A stretch of DNA of 64,000 bases, taken from Mnemiopsis leidyi. Taxonomy: Eukaryota; Ctenophora; Tentaculata; Lobata; Bolinopsidae. The notes below the pieces were generated by a model, which saw only the letters and a program-made list of their open reading frames with translations, was not told where the DNA came from and did not search any database. The DNA lies in contig JH153233.1 in the NCBI GenBank assembly GCA_000226015.1, forward strand, positions 58,874-122,873, written 5' to 3'. Both the position numbers and the translations under genes were made by a program. Shown piece after piece: positions 22,680 to 34,600 of the stretch; within the stretch, counting starts at the first letter, position 1; each line of letters opens with the position of its first letter.

Positions 22680-24262
22680 TCACATAGTGTGAGCTTTTGC
22701 GTTGCGTGTCCGTCCTAATTTCGCGCTAAGCCTCATGACACATCGATTTACGTGTTTTAGCAAGGAGTGGCGCAGCGGAACAGTGTATGACTTTGTCCGA
22801 CCCTCATTCAAAGTGAATCCGAAAATATATAGAATTACGGTAGGGTGTGCGTTGCTGTACAACGGAACAGGGTTTAACGGGCGATCAGCGATGCTGGATG
22901 TGCGTCTAGAAATTCGCCAGGCCAGAAATGCGTGAGAGCGCGTGATGGCCGCGACAGTAGGTTATCAACCTACAAAACAGGGCCACTTGCATATTGACGG
23001 GCGATGCGCGTCTAGAATTTTTTCGAAAATGCGTGAAAGCGCGCGTGATGGCCGCGACAGTTGCTAAAACTTGCCTAGCTCTGCTTCCGCAAATTGTGGC
23101 AGCCTCCGCGCTTAACGTGAGACAACGCGACAGTAGGTTATCAACTTACAAGATTGTACAGCAACGCGCACCTTGACGAAATGATATCCGTCCTGTTCAG
23201 CTTTAGCTGCGTGAGTCGGGTATCACCGCGACAACGCGCACCCTCCCGTCATTTTATTCTCGCTTCGAATGAGGGTCGGACAAAGTGAAACAACGCAACG
23301 CAAGCTTTGGATACAGCAATTGGCCTAGCAAGAATAGCGCGCTCGTTCACCTGACCAGGCCAGGTTTGTCGAGGTGTTACCCGACCCTGGACCCGCGCGC
23401 GCAGTTTTCTGCTCTCCTCGTTTCGTTGGAACGTTAGACGGATATCATCTCGTCAAGGCCAGGTGCTTATTGTAGGTTGATAACCTACTGTCGCGGCCAT
23501 CACGCGCTGTCACGCAATTCTAGACGCGCATCGCCCGTTGAGGTGCTTACGTCGCGCTCAAAAGGACTCCGGATAAACTTTTGACTTTTTCTGTTGTAGG
23601 CTTACAACCTACCGTCATCGCTTCGCGCGCGTCACACCTGCTCCTCGAGCGAAGCGTAATGACTAAGATTCAAAGAATCGTGGACGCGCATCGCCCGTTA
23701 ACTCTTTCTGGCCCTTATTAGAAGCGAGCATAAAATGATGGGAGGGTTCAACGGGCGATGCGCGTCTAGAAATGCGTGACAGAAATGCGTGACAGCGCGT
23801 GATGGCCGCGACAGTAGGTTATCAACCTACAATGGGAGGGTGCGTGCTGATATACAAGTTAGACTTAGAGCAAGCACGTAAAAGGGCTTAGATTTGAGCA
23901 ACCCCTTGGCCATTGCTCTTATTTTTAAATTCAAAGCAATTTTGTTGACGAGATGATAGCTGCGTGAGTCGGGTATCACCGCGACAACAATTTTGCAGAT
24001 TCTTCTTTGATTCGTGTAGCTTATCTTCTTGGACTTGTCTCAAAAATAAAAGTATAAAATGAAAATTTTGTACAGCAGCGCGCACCTTCCCTGTTCCAGT
24101 AATCCCGTCATTTTATTCGCTTCGATTATGGGTCGGACAAAGTCACAGAGAAAAGTTTGTCGAGGTTGGAGGTGTTACCCGACTCGCGCGCGGGTCGCAG
24201 CTTGCTGCTCTTCTGCGTTTCGTTAGAACGTTAGACGGATATCATCTCGTCAAAGAACAGTT
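22680..24262. repeat. GC-rich island of shuffled inverted modules
   Basis: About 1.6 kb, clearly richer in GC than its surroundings. It is built from a few modules repeated in both orientations: (a) CGGGCGATGCGCGTCTAGAA at about 22880, 23000 and 23755, and inverted near 23535 and 23690; (b) GTGATGGCCGCGACAGTAGG with the near-palindrome TAGGTTATCAACCTA at about 22940, 23050 and 23800, and inverted near 23480; (c) GAGGGTCGGACAAAGT at about 23275 and 24128, inverted near 22790; (d) GTTAGACGGATATCATCTCG at about 23430 and 24230; (e) GCGTGAGTCGGGTATCACCG at about 23210 and 23957. It looks like nested non-autonomous DNA transposons. No transposase was seen. Confidence 0.75.
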
Positions 24263-24714
24263 TAGAATAAGAATCGATTATTTTTTTTGAATATGAATAA
24301 CAATACTAATAGTAATAGTACGATACCTCTTGTTCCAACTTTTACAACGTACAATAGCAAATATACCATTAATGTTATACATTGTACATGTTTTTTTAAT
24401 TATAACTACAAACTATGAGCAATCATGTCCATTTTATAAACAATTACAGCCAATGGCAATATTGAATTTGCAATACAAAGAAAATACTCTCAAGGATGTT
24501 TTAAAATAGCTGCAAGAAACATAAAATCGCAACCACAATTTGTGAAATAAAGCATATAAACCTAAATTTAAAATGAAAGCTTTGACTTCCTTTTACATTT
24601 AAGAACTCATGCATTTTCATCATTCTAGTTCCACCTGGCACTCAATTTTACTGTCTTAATTCTTGGAATTGAAAATACAAAACAAAAACGAGGGTCTTTG
24701 AGTCTCTACTTCTG

Positions 24715-24830
24715 AATTCAGAACTTAAACATGTGGACATTTTTTCCATCTTCATGTTTTTTTTACCGAAGTCAAAAAAGCAAAAGAAGTATAACTGGTT
24801 TAAAGTGGTGGTCGTGAAAGGGGGTAGAGT
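24715..24830. repeat. Fragment related to the element at 27711-30976
   Basis: Shares ATTTTTTCCATCT, a run of T with CCGAAG.CAAAAAAG, and GGTTTAAAGTGGT with 29390-29460, in the same orientation. It is probably a short copy of the same interspersed element. Confidence 0.6.
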
Positions 24831-25666
24831 TGGGCAATCCAGCCAAATGGCAGTATTTCAGGGACTTCTTGTTTCGGTGCTTGCACTGGAAGTAAGCCAT
24901 GTGCCTAATGGCAATTAAGAATCCTGTCAAACCTTAATGCAGTGGAGATTATGGCATCCAAATTTTTGATTCAGGCCATCATAAGATCAGCGTCTCCAAA
25001 AACCCTTCCGATTTTAATTTCGTCGATATTTGACGAAGCCGTCTAATATCCATGGCGGTGTCCGCTGTAAGTGTAACAAAGCATTGTGCGCACTACCGTT
25101 ATTACAATTACAAATTACCGTTTCAAGTTTTTTAAATGATTAAAAATTTTTTGACGTTCTGGGGTTTACCCTTGACTTTAAGTTACACTAGTGATTCACC
25201 TCAGGCTCATTGCAATATTCAAAAGAAGCTAAGAATAAGATGGAAATGTAGCGCCCGATTTAGATCCGGCATAGCGGGCGCAATTCTTGTTTATCATTAT
25301 CAATTTGAATTAGGGTTCGGAATTATCTATTTAAATTTTGTATCTAGATAAAAGATAATTTTTACTGTTTATCTAGATAATATCTAGATAATATTGACAA
25401 TTTTTTGATTGCTTTTGCGAGACAGAAAGCAATTTTATAGCAAATTTTTTTCAAATCGTCATGTAACTAACATTGTGAATCAAATGTGCGTGGATCACAA
25501 TATCAATAACTCATTAATTTCGACTTAGGAGCTCTTCAATGTTTAGGAACATCTGTAATCTGTGAATCCCAGTTAAATAACATAAACAGCCTATTCCTAA
25601 ATCATAAAATAAATATTTTAAAAGCTATCACTATCAGTATCATGACGGTATAACAATCATTGTTGC

Positions 25667-28600
25667 AGCGCGTCGATGAGGAGATGGTCCATTCCTTGCT
25701 TCAGAACACTAATCGGAACATCCGGGTATCCAACTCCTGAGGTGTGAGAACTTGAAGTTTTTTAAAGAATTTGAGGAATGTAAGTAAAACAGGACCTGGT
25801 CCTCGAAGGGCTAGGTTTTGAGTCATGGTTAGGCCTCGGGTTAGGGTTAGTAACAATAACAATTATAGCAACCATAACGTCCACCATGCCAACTTTCTTG
25901 CGGACTAAATCTGCTGTCAAAATTGTTTAACAAACTTCCTGTGAGTTAATGGCTGATTCGATTAGATTTACGGCGGATTTTGGCGGAAATCTAGGTGGAT
26001 CTATCGGAGCCCGCCTAGGAAGACTTTCTGGCGGACATCTGGGTGGATTCACCGCTTATAGTCCCTATTTTTGCGTGAAGTTGAAGTTGTCATTCAAAAA
26101 AGTAGTACTGTACAAGTGTTCTAGTTGCCATTGTGTTGCCAATTTGAAGCAGCTGTCACAGAACTTTTTCTTCCAGTTGGAGATTGATTATCAGAGGATT
26201 TTTGAAAGCCAAGATTTCAGGAGAAAATAACATAAAGCGTACCTTTCAAATAGTTGTGAGCATATCCCAAACCGTTTTGTTTCTCCTTCTGACTGGCGCG
26301 TCCTCCGACCCACACGAACACGTGTTTGACAACGTCAACAATAAAACAGTTGTCAGGGTTGAGCAATCCCAGACATACAGAGTCTCCCTCTGCCACGTCG
26401 TCTATCTTACAGTTACACTGTCCGCCTGGAGAGTGTAGTTGTTTGGGTGTAGTTGTTTGGGTGTAGTTGTTTGGGTGTAGTTGTTTGGGTGTAGTTGTTT
26501 GGGTGTAGTTGTTTGGGTGTAGTTGTTTGGGTGTTCTGGGGTGTTGCTGATTTTTGTTGTGTTGTTGTTAGTTAAGTGTAAGGATATTGGATTGATATTT
26601 ATGGGTGTTGTATCCAGGAGTGCTGCTATATGTCATTTAAGTGCGTTGTGTCTTGGAGTGCAAAGTGGAAATGCAAACATAAAGATCAAAATTGTACATG
26701 TAAGAAAACAGTCAACTTCAAATATCCGGTGCCGAGAGTGAGAAAATAATTCAGCCGGGAAATTAATCACGGCTTCATCCTGTTAATCCCTGTTTGTCAT
26801 AGTGGTGGACGTGGCGGTGTGATAGAGATATGACAAACTCAGAAACTACAATTAGATATATTGTCACTCACCCTCCTCCGATATTTCCAACATTCGTTTT
26901 ATTGACTCTCGTTGTGGTTTGGGAACCACCTTTCTTGGGCTTGCCGCCGTCCCTGTCTTTCAGGTACTGCATGATGCTGTCAAAACCGTCCGTTTGTTCG
27001 TCAAGGATGGTGCTGCGAACCTAGTGGATTTTAGTTAGCAATCTGGTTTGATTAAATTAGCAATCTGGCCTGATTAAAATAGCGATCTGGTTTGATTAGA
27101 TTAGCAATATGGTGATCTGGTTTGATTCGATTAGCAATCTAGTTTGATTAGTTTAGCAATCTGGTTTAATATGTTTTAAGCAATCAGGTTTCATAGAAGT
27201 AGCTCAATTGTGTTTTGCGTTAAAAGTAAATAATAGCTCTATATCGAAGCTTAACCGGATAAGTTCATTGCAAATTCACTGTTAGTATTTTACTGTTAGT
27301 GTTTACTGTTACAATTAAACTTACTGTCAGTGTGTCACACTCTTAGCGTCCTACTCTTTGTGTCCTACTCTTTGTGTCTTACTCTTAGTATCTTACTCTT
27401 ATCGTCTACTCTTACTCTTAATCTTCGCGTCTAACTCTTCGCGTCTAACTCTTAGTGTCTTACTTTTAGTGTCATACTCTTAGCATCTTACTCTTTGCGT
27501 CTTACTCTTAGTGCCTTAATCATATCGTCTTACTCTTACTCTTTGCGTCCTACTCTTTGCGTCTTACTCTTTGTGTCTTACTCTTAGCGTCTTACTCTTA
27601 GCGTCTCACTCTTAATTTCTTTAAAAACCCTTGGCGTGGTCTTACTCTTAGCGTCCTTCTCTTTGTGTCTTACTCTTAGCCGTTACCGTCGTACAGTTAG
27701 CGTGTCCAATTATAGAGAACGGTATTCGTGGCGAAGTGTCTCAAATTTGTTTTGATTTAGGAGGAGTCTCCAAATTGTTTTGATTATAGGAGGAGTCTCA
27801 CATTTGCTTTAATTTTAGGAGTCTTAAATTTGTTTTGATTTGAGACACCTCCTTGCAAAATTAGCTTTGCTGGTACGTACAGCGTTTTTGAGACACCTCC
27901 ATCAAAACAAATGTGAGACACCTTCTGAAGATTGTAATTTTACACGTAAATTAGGATAATTATACACGTTAATTAGTTCTTACACACACCTTAAAACAAA
28001 TTTGTATTTTTTCTGAACGAGAGAGCCGAAAAAGGCCAAAAATTGACCTTAACCGTTTGAAACCGGACAAACGGTTTTTTGGCCTTAAATTGGCCGCTGA
28101 ATCGAAATAAATAGGTCACAGAACCCAGAAACGCTTCCTTCTATCCGATTATTGCACCTTCTTCCAGAAAGTTTTAAGCTACTGTTATTGAGCCAGCTGT
28201 CAGGATGTACTTGACCATGTGGACCCAAACTTTTGCGTAGAATCGTTTGATAATGGTTCTGGAGACCATAGAGACTTCCTTAAAAGCAAATTTACGAATC
28301 TAAAATGTCTTAGGTACAGTAAATTTGGTACCCTTTGCCGTTCAACGGGACAAACTTGATTGTGCTGATCTAAAATCTTGCGTCAAGTTAATTTGCAAAA
28401 TTTTACAATTAGAATACAAAACTTCAATCATTTACATCAGAGGTTGAGAATCTTACGTTTTACAATTGAAAGCTGCAAAATCACTTATAATTACATTTTT
28501 ATCTTTGTTACATAAATGTAACCTTTGTAATACCTAGGTTACAAGCCCGCATGGAATTTTCCTCTCCTTAGTTAGTTATTTATTCCATTTTGTCATAGAG

Positions 28601-31600
28601 ACATTACACCCTTTAGGAGGTTTCTCACATTTGTTTTGAGGGGGTGTCTCAAAAACGTTGAACGTACCAAAAACAATTTTTGTAAACAATTGCAATTTTA
28701 TTTGATCATATACAGATACAATATGTGGGAATGAAAAATATTAACCCACCCAAGAATATAAACAAATATGTCTCGCAAATAATATTGGATGAGAATATTA
28801 TCATTAAAAATAAGATCTTCAGTATTACACAAAATATGACTCATGATAATATCATAAAACACGCCACACTCACTTAAAGTTCTAAAGAAAATAGTCACTT
28901 TATTGTTGCGTATAAATAGTACTTTCTTGGGTTCTCTTTGATCATTGCTCTCATTGTAGCAACTAGTTTGCTGTGGGCTGCTTGTTCCTGCTTGTTTCTT
29001 TCCGGTGACAAATTTACTGATCTGAAGTCCGTGGTTTTCAGTTTGCCTTGGTTTTTAGGCAAAACCATAACGTCAGTAGGATGCTTTATTTCAACTTTAA
29101 CAGATCTATAGGTTTTCCTGGATTTTTGCGTCCAACTCTGAAAGAGTCCACAACTTTTGGAGTATTAAAGTTCATTTTTGGCAGACCTCTTGAAAAATAT
29201 TGTAAGGCATTTCGTCATCGTTCTCCTCAATACCATGAATAAGGAGACATCTTAACCTTCTTGCATCATCATTCACTGGTCTCACGGCCTCTTTAACTGT
29301 ATGTTCTGTTACCAGTTTGCTGATAAGTCCTTTTTTTACAACATCTGCACAGATTTTCGGTTCTGTCTTGACCGTCTGCTGGACAGAACCCATTTTTTCC
29401 ATCTCTAATACTTTTTTGCCGAAGGCAAAAAAGTAAAGTAGATGGTTTAAAGTGGTCGGATTTTGGGGTGGGGTGGGTAGGTAGGTAGATGGACGTGTCC
29501 GGTGTCCCACCTGCTCCTTCATAAAGTAATTTAAATTACGTACCAGATGAAATACGTGATGCGCCGCGCATTACACTGACTGCCGACTGCGATTACTTCC
29601 TACGTGCACCAAATCTTGGTATTTAAAGGTGAATAGGCGCATAATATAAACACTTTTTTTAAATGATTAAATTTCAATACTTAACGTGAGGACAGGGGAA
29701 ATATGAATTGATTTAAGATTGCGGGTATAGCTAGCAAAATATAGCGGAAAATCGACAATATCGGTGTCTGTGTGCTTAGATTGTTGTAGCAAAAACTCTA
29801 CGAATTAACATTTAACACTGAGAAACGATTTAACAACGATGTACTGAACAAAAGATATGACCCCCTGGAGGAAACGCGAACGTATTTACAACAACAGGAA
29901 ATAAATCAACAAGAAAGGACGTAACTGCGTCCGCGACATTGTGTCGCCCACGTTTACGGTATGCCGAGTTTAAGGAACGCGCAGCACTCAGCAGAGTTTT
30001 TGACGCGGAGTTGCCGCCATTAAGTCTGAATACGTTTCTACCTTTTAGCTTCACCTGGTCTTTGTAATTGTAGCGTGGACTGTCTTTCAAGATCCAAGCG
30101 CTTGGTAGTGTGATAACTATTAAATGTAACGTTTAAAACGCTTCAGTTTTTAGTTAGCCGTTGCTCTTACTTCATTGCGGACTGTGGTATCTAGCTTACA
30201 AAAATTCATAGTGAATATCATCATTTAACTTTATCAAAGTATTAAGTTTACGATGACTGCAACTTCATAGCGGTATCTAGTCTAAAATAGTCTAAAATAG
30301 TATAAAATAGAGATGGAAATCTTAAGCGTCCACCTGAGACCAAACAAAGCGGACGCAATTCTTGTTGAATCTTTAATTTGCAAAAGTTTTTTCTGATTCT
30401 CGATTTGATTAGATTTCAGTTGATACACTTTAATGGCAGCAGATTTGCAAGTGTTCAAATTCTTCTCGTATAAGTTAACAAGTCTGAGGGTTATGTCCGT
30501 GAGGCAGTTTTTCGACAGCTTCATCGACGCGTTTTCACTAAGTTCACTTGTAATCTGACTACAAGTTACTTGTAGAAGAAAATCTAGCGGTTTTCAGCAC
30601 CGTTTGGAGCTCTCCAGCTAAGTCCATTTCCAAGGTGTGCAATGATTTGACAGAGAAATCCATTTCACAAATAGTCCGAGGTAGACGTGCCGTGTAAAGG
30701 TGAGATAACAAGTTACTGATCAGCAAGCTCAAAAAACGATGCAAGTAATAGTGTAACTACTTACTGTAACCGAAGTAGTGTAACTGTAACTGTACCAAAT
30801 AAAGCTAATTTTGCATGCAGGTGTCTCGAATCAAAACAAATTTAAGAATCCTCCTAAAATCAAAACAAATGTGAGACACCTCCTAAAATCAAAAATCAAA
30901 ACAAATGTAAGACTCTTACTTAATCATAACAAATTTTAGACACTTACCCAATCCCCACGAATACCGTTTTCTATATAACTTTATACTTTGATACTTGAGT
31001 ATAACTAATTTCAGTTAGTCTAACGAAATGAGTTGCATTACCTTTCTCTTCGTTTCAAGATCTTGGAGGTAGGCGGCCGCAGAGAACTTCTCCATTTTAT
31101 CACACTTCGCTCCGTTGCACTGGTACAAGTGATCACCTGGAAAATAACATAGCTCATATTGATAATGATCACGTGATTTGGTTTTAACACACAATGCGGC
31201 GAAGATTCCATATTTCACTTTCAAACCTTTTCTTGTAACTCTATCTCACTGTGACGAAATAAGCTACAATAAACATTAAACTGAACCAGCTTACGGTAGT
31301 AATTTTCAAGCCATTACATGCAGCTTGGCACTTTGTCGTACGAACCCGATTAAGTTACTTGCTTAATACGGTGTGGAATGTAAAAGCAAAACTAACCGCT
31401 ATCAATGATAAATACGTCGTCACTTGTAAGGTATTCCTTGTATGGCGTCTTTTCGTAGACCTGTCACGAAAATAAAACCTTAAAAGAAGACTTCTTCGCT
31501 TAAGTTTGATTGGGTTGTGTTAAGTGGTGTTGAAACATTGTACAGTTAAACAACGAAAACGTAGCGGTAGATTCGTAGCGTGAACCTTATTGTATTACCG

Positions 31601-34600
31601 TAAGTATAGCCTGGGTTTGTGAGCTACGTTGTTGTGTGGCGAGGGTTCTAATTTCAATAGAGTTAAACACCGCTTTTAGTATAGCCTACTTCAGCAGTTA
31701 CCTTCGCAGTTCAGACTTCTGCCATCGTTAGACTTAGACAAAGTATTAGCCTCACGTTGCGGCCCATTTTCAAATTCGGCAGGGCTGCCGCTGCGTCGCA
31801 GCGGGCCTGACAACGTCAGGCAAAAAATGATAGAGTTTTTAGCATAAACTACTTCAACTTCAGCCGTTACCTTTACAGTTCTGCCATCGTTAGAGAAATG
31901 ATAGAGTTTCGGTTCGGCTTTGGCCTCCTCGACGTGTCTGAACCCGCTCTTAGCTCCGCCCTTTCTGATCGTGATGCTAGGAAAGTAAGATTTGAAGAGC
32001 GAACTTTCGTGTCCCTGAGTTTCTCTGTGCTGGACCGGCTCGTCATCTGGAAGATATGGATGGGATTTAGGTTATACTCAAACCACAAACAATCAGTCTT
32101 ACAGTTTATAGGACACTCGTCAATCTGGTGAAAATTTGTACCAACGGGATGTTGATATGTTTCCCGGGAAAGTAATTCGAGCTTGGCGCGACGTTTCCCT
32201 TTTTTATTGACAAGACTTTTGCAAATAATCATGTCTCTTCTCGCTGAACATAAATCTTACTAGAAAATCAAATCAAAGTCTCACTTAGAAAACAATCTAG
32301 TTCCACAGTCTTGTAGGCTGCTGTTCCATATTCGTCCTGGGTGGAATACTTCCCGATCCAGAAATGAAGATCGTACCTTAATTTGTCTCTGGAATGGAAA
32401 TGTAAGAATTCACAGTGAATTTTCTGAAGTTTTTTTTTTATCAAACTGCTGTATGAGACTTTTTGTTTTGGACAATTGAAAATTCTAACGATAATTAATT
32501 AAGTACCAGTTTTTTATTTCTTATCATCATGACGTACAGATGATTTAAATTTTAATTGTTCTTGTTTGATTACTGTTAATTAGCACAAAATCGTAACTTA
32601 CTCGCCAGGCTTTATGTAGGTGTTAAGGACGATGTAACTGTCCCCACTGTAAAACGTCCCGTACTCGTTTTCAGGCCAGGTCTGCACCTTGAACTGTGGG
32701 GTCGAAAAAGTGTGAAAGTGAGTATGTCGCACTTAACTAAGTTAGCCGTAGTTTACTAAGATGGTCGCACTTTACTGATTTACCGATTCATTTGATGTTC
32801 CTATTGAATTCTTTGGATTTAGGTGTGACAAGCATAAGCCTGACTATGAATAGAATCAATTCTGGCATTAATTGTAGAAGCATCCACGTTTTTGAACTTT
32901 CTTTTTGTTTCTATGGCCTTTAATTTTGACTACTTTTTACTAGGCGTGAAATTTTAAATTTTTTTATCAACTATAATTTGGGTGTCGCCATATGACATAT
33001 GACCTCAGGATTAAAACTGCATTGATAAGAGAGCTGGAGCAGAGTAAAAGTATGATAATAAAGGGATCCAAACTTTGTACAATAAAGTTGTGAAAGTGAA
33101 TTATCCATTATGAAAGTATATGATCTCGCGAGAAAATGTTTTCCATTACCACGGCAATTTTAGAGACTTAGCGTCGTATTTTTGTCACGAATCTACAATT
33201 ATACCCAAACTTTGATATTTCATTTGTATTCCACATGCTCTAGCTACTGTGAGAATATCAAGGTCCAATCTTCACTGTCCACCTTACCGTGCCTTCCGAA
33301 AGTATGGAGTGTTACTTAACTGTTACTTACAGACACCTGATAGTAACGGTTAGCAACGCGGGTGGTCGAAACCACTTGCAACCTGCTAATAAATTCATAT
33401 TTCTCACATCTTGCAGAGCAGTGCACCTTGTCGTCATGTCACGCCCTGACCCCCGGTTTAAGGTGGCTGTCAAAATTTGCCGGGGTAGTACACATATTTG
33501 TATTGTAGGCGGGTACCTGTTTGTATTCAACAGATGTGTAATCTGCCTCTTGGTTTCTGTACCAGGCTGAATCTTCACAAAAGTCTTATTGCACTTGTAT
33601 TTCCTCCGTTCTCTAGGTCAAAATTTGTTGTATCATGTAGTATATTGATATAGCAGTGTATATTGCAGTCATCAAACAAGATATGCAATCAGCATACAAC
33701 AAACCATACGCTATTTGTGCCTTGAAAACGTTTCCAAGTTCCTATTGGCTTATTGTTGCTGTATCACTATCAGTATCACGATGTACTCAAAAAATGTACT
33801 CAAAAAAGATTTAGAGCACCGGAGAAATTAAAAAACGGCTTAATTCTTAACAGCTGCACCTGACGTCCATCCATTGCTACGTCAGAAAGCAGCATAAAAC
33901 CTTTTAAGAATCTGTGGGGTAATCTCATATTGCTGTAATGAGAGGAGTGAAATTGATAACATTTGAGACGTATTGCTATTCGATAGAAACTCTACGGAAC
34001 CACCGAACTGCAGATGTGTTGTATTTCAGAAACTCGGTTGGATCACCACACAATTCGATTATGTTAAGTTGCTGAGCGTCCCACTTTTTAAATTGTCGTA
34101 GTATAATTTAATCTTTTATCTTTATCTGAGGAGTGCCTAAATGAGAAGCCCTAAAATTGGACAACCCACGACCGTCTTTTGCCAATAAAATTACAGTGTG
34201 GCGGATTTTTCCAGTCCTTTTTGATCGAACCGATTTTGACTTTCATAGCGGCGTGACTTCAGCGTCGATGTGACTTATGCTTCGACGTGACATATGCTAC
34301 GTAGGATTTGTAATCAAAATCGAATTTTCATGATGATATTACTTTTAACATCGAACTTTGAAATTCCTGAAATCGCTCTGCGCAAAAGCAAAACCACTAC
34401 CGCATCAGCGCATGATTTTTTCCATCTTTATACCTTTTTACAGAGCAAAGAAAGTTAAAAGATGTTCAAAAGCGGTCGAGATTCATGGTGGGGAATGTAG
34501 ATATGTGAAATCCTTCATCATGAACTTGATATGACATATCAACGAATTAGTGAAAATATTGACGTGGTATAAAAAGATTAGATTAGACTTTGTTTAGATT

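Larger units (their letters stand above)
19933..25666. other. Region without a recognised host gene
   Basis: Lies upstream of TNPO3 and downstream of the severin gene. It holds repeated tails (20240-20990), a decayed LINE (22020-22562), a GC-rich island of inverted modules (22680-24262) and a fragment related to the element at 27711-30976 (24715-24830). The rest (about 21000-22000 and 24270-25660) is AT-rich with nothing I can name. The TNPO3 promoter must lie near its left end but has no clear TATA box. Confidence 0.5.
27711..30976. mobile_element. 3.3-kb element with inverted ends carrying a LINE ORF1-like gene
   Basis: The two ends match as inverted repeats: the left reads TATAGAGAACGGTATTCGTG, and the right, read on the other strand, TATAGAAAACGGTATTCGTG. 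Both are followed by subterminal repeats built on GTGTCT and CAAATTTGTTTTGATTT. TA may flank it. Inside, the minus strand carries remnants of an ORF1p-like protein (28890-30744) but no recognised transposase or reverse transcriptase. It sits in severin intron 7. A composite of a LINE fragment caught between MITE ends is an alternative reading. Confidence 0.6.
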
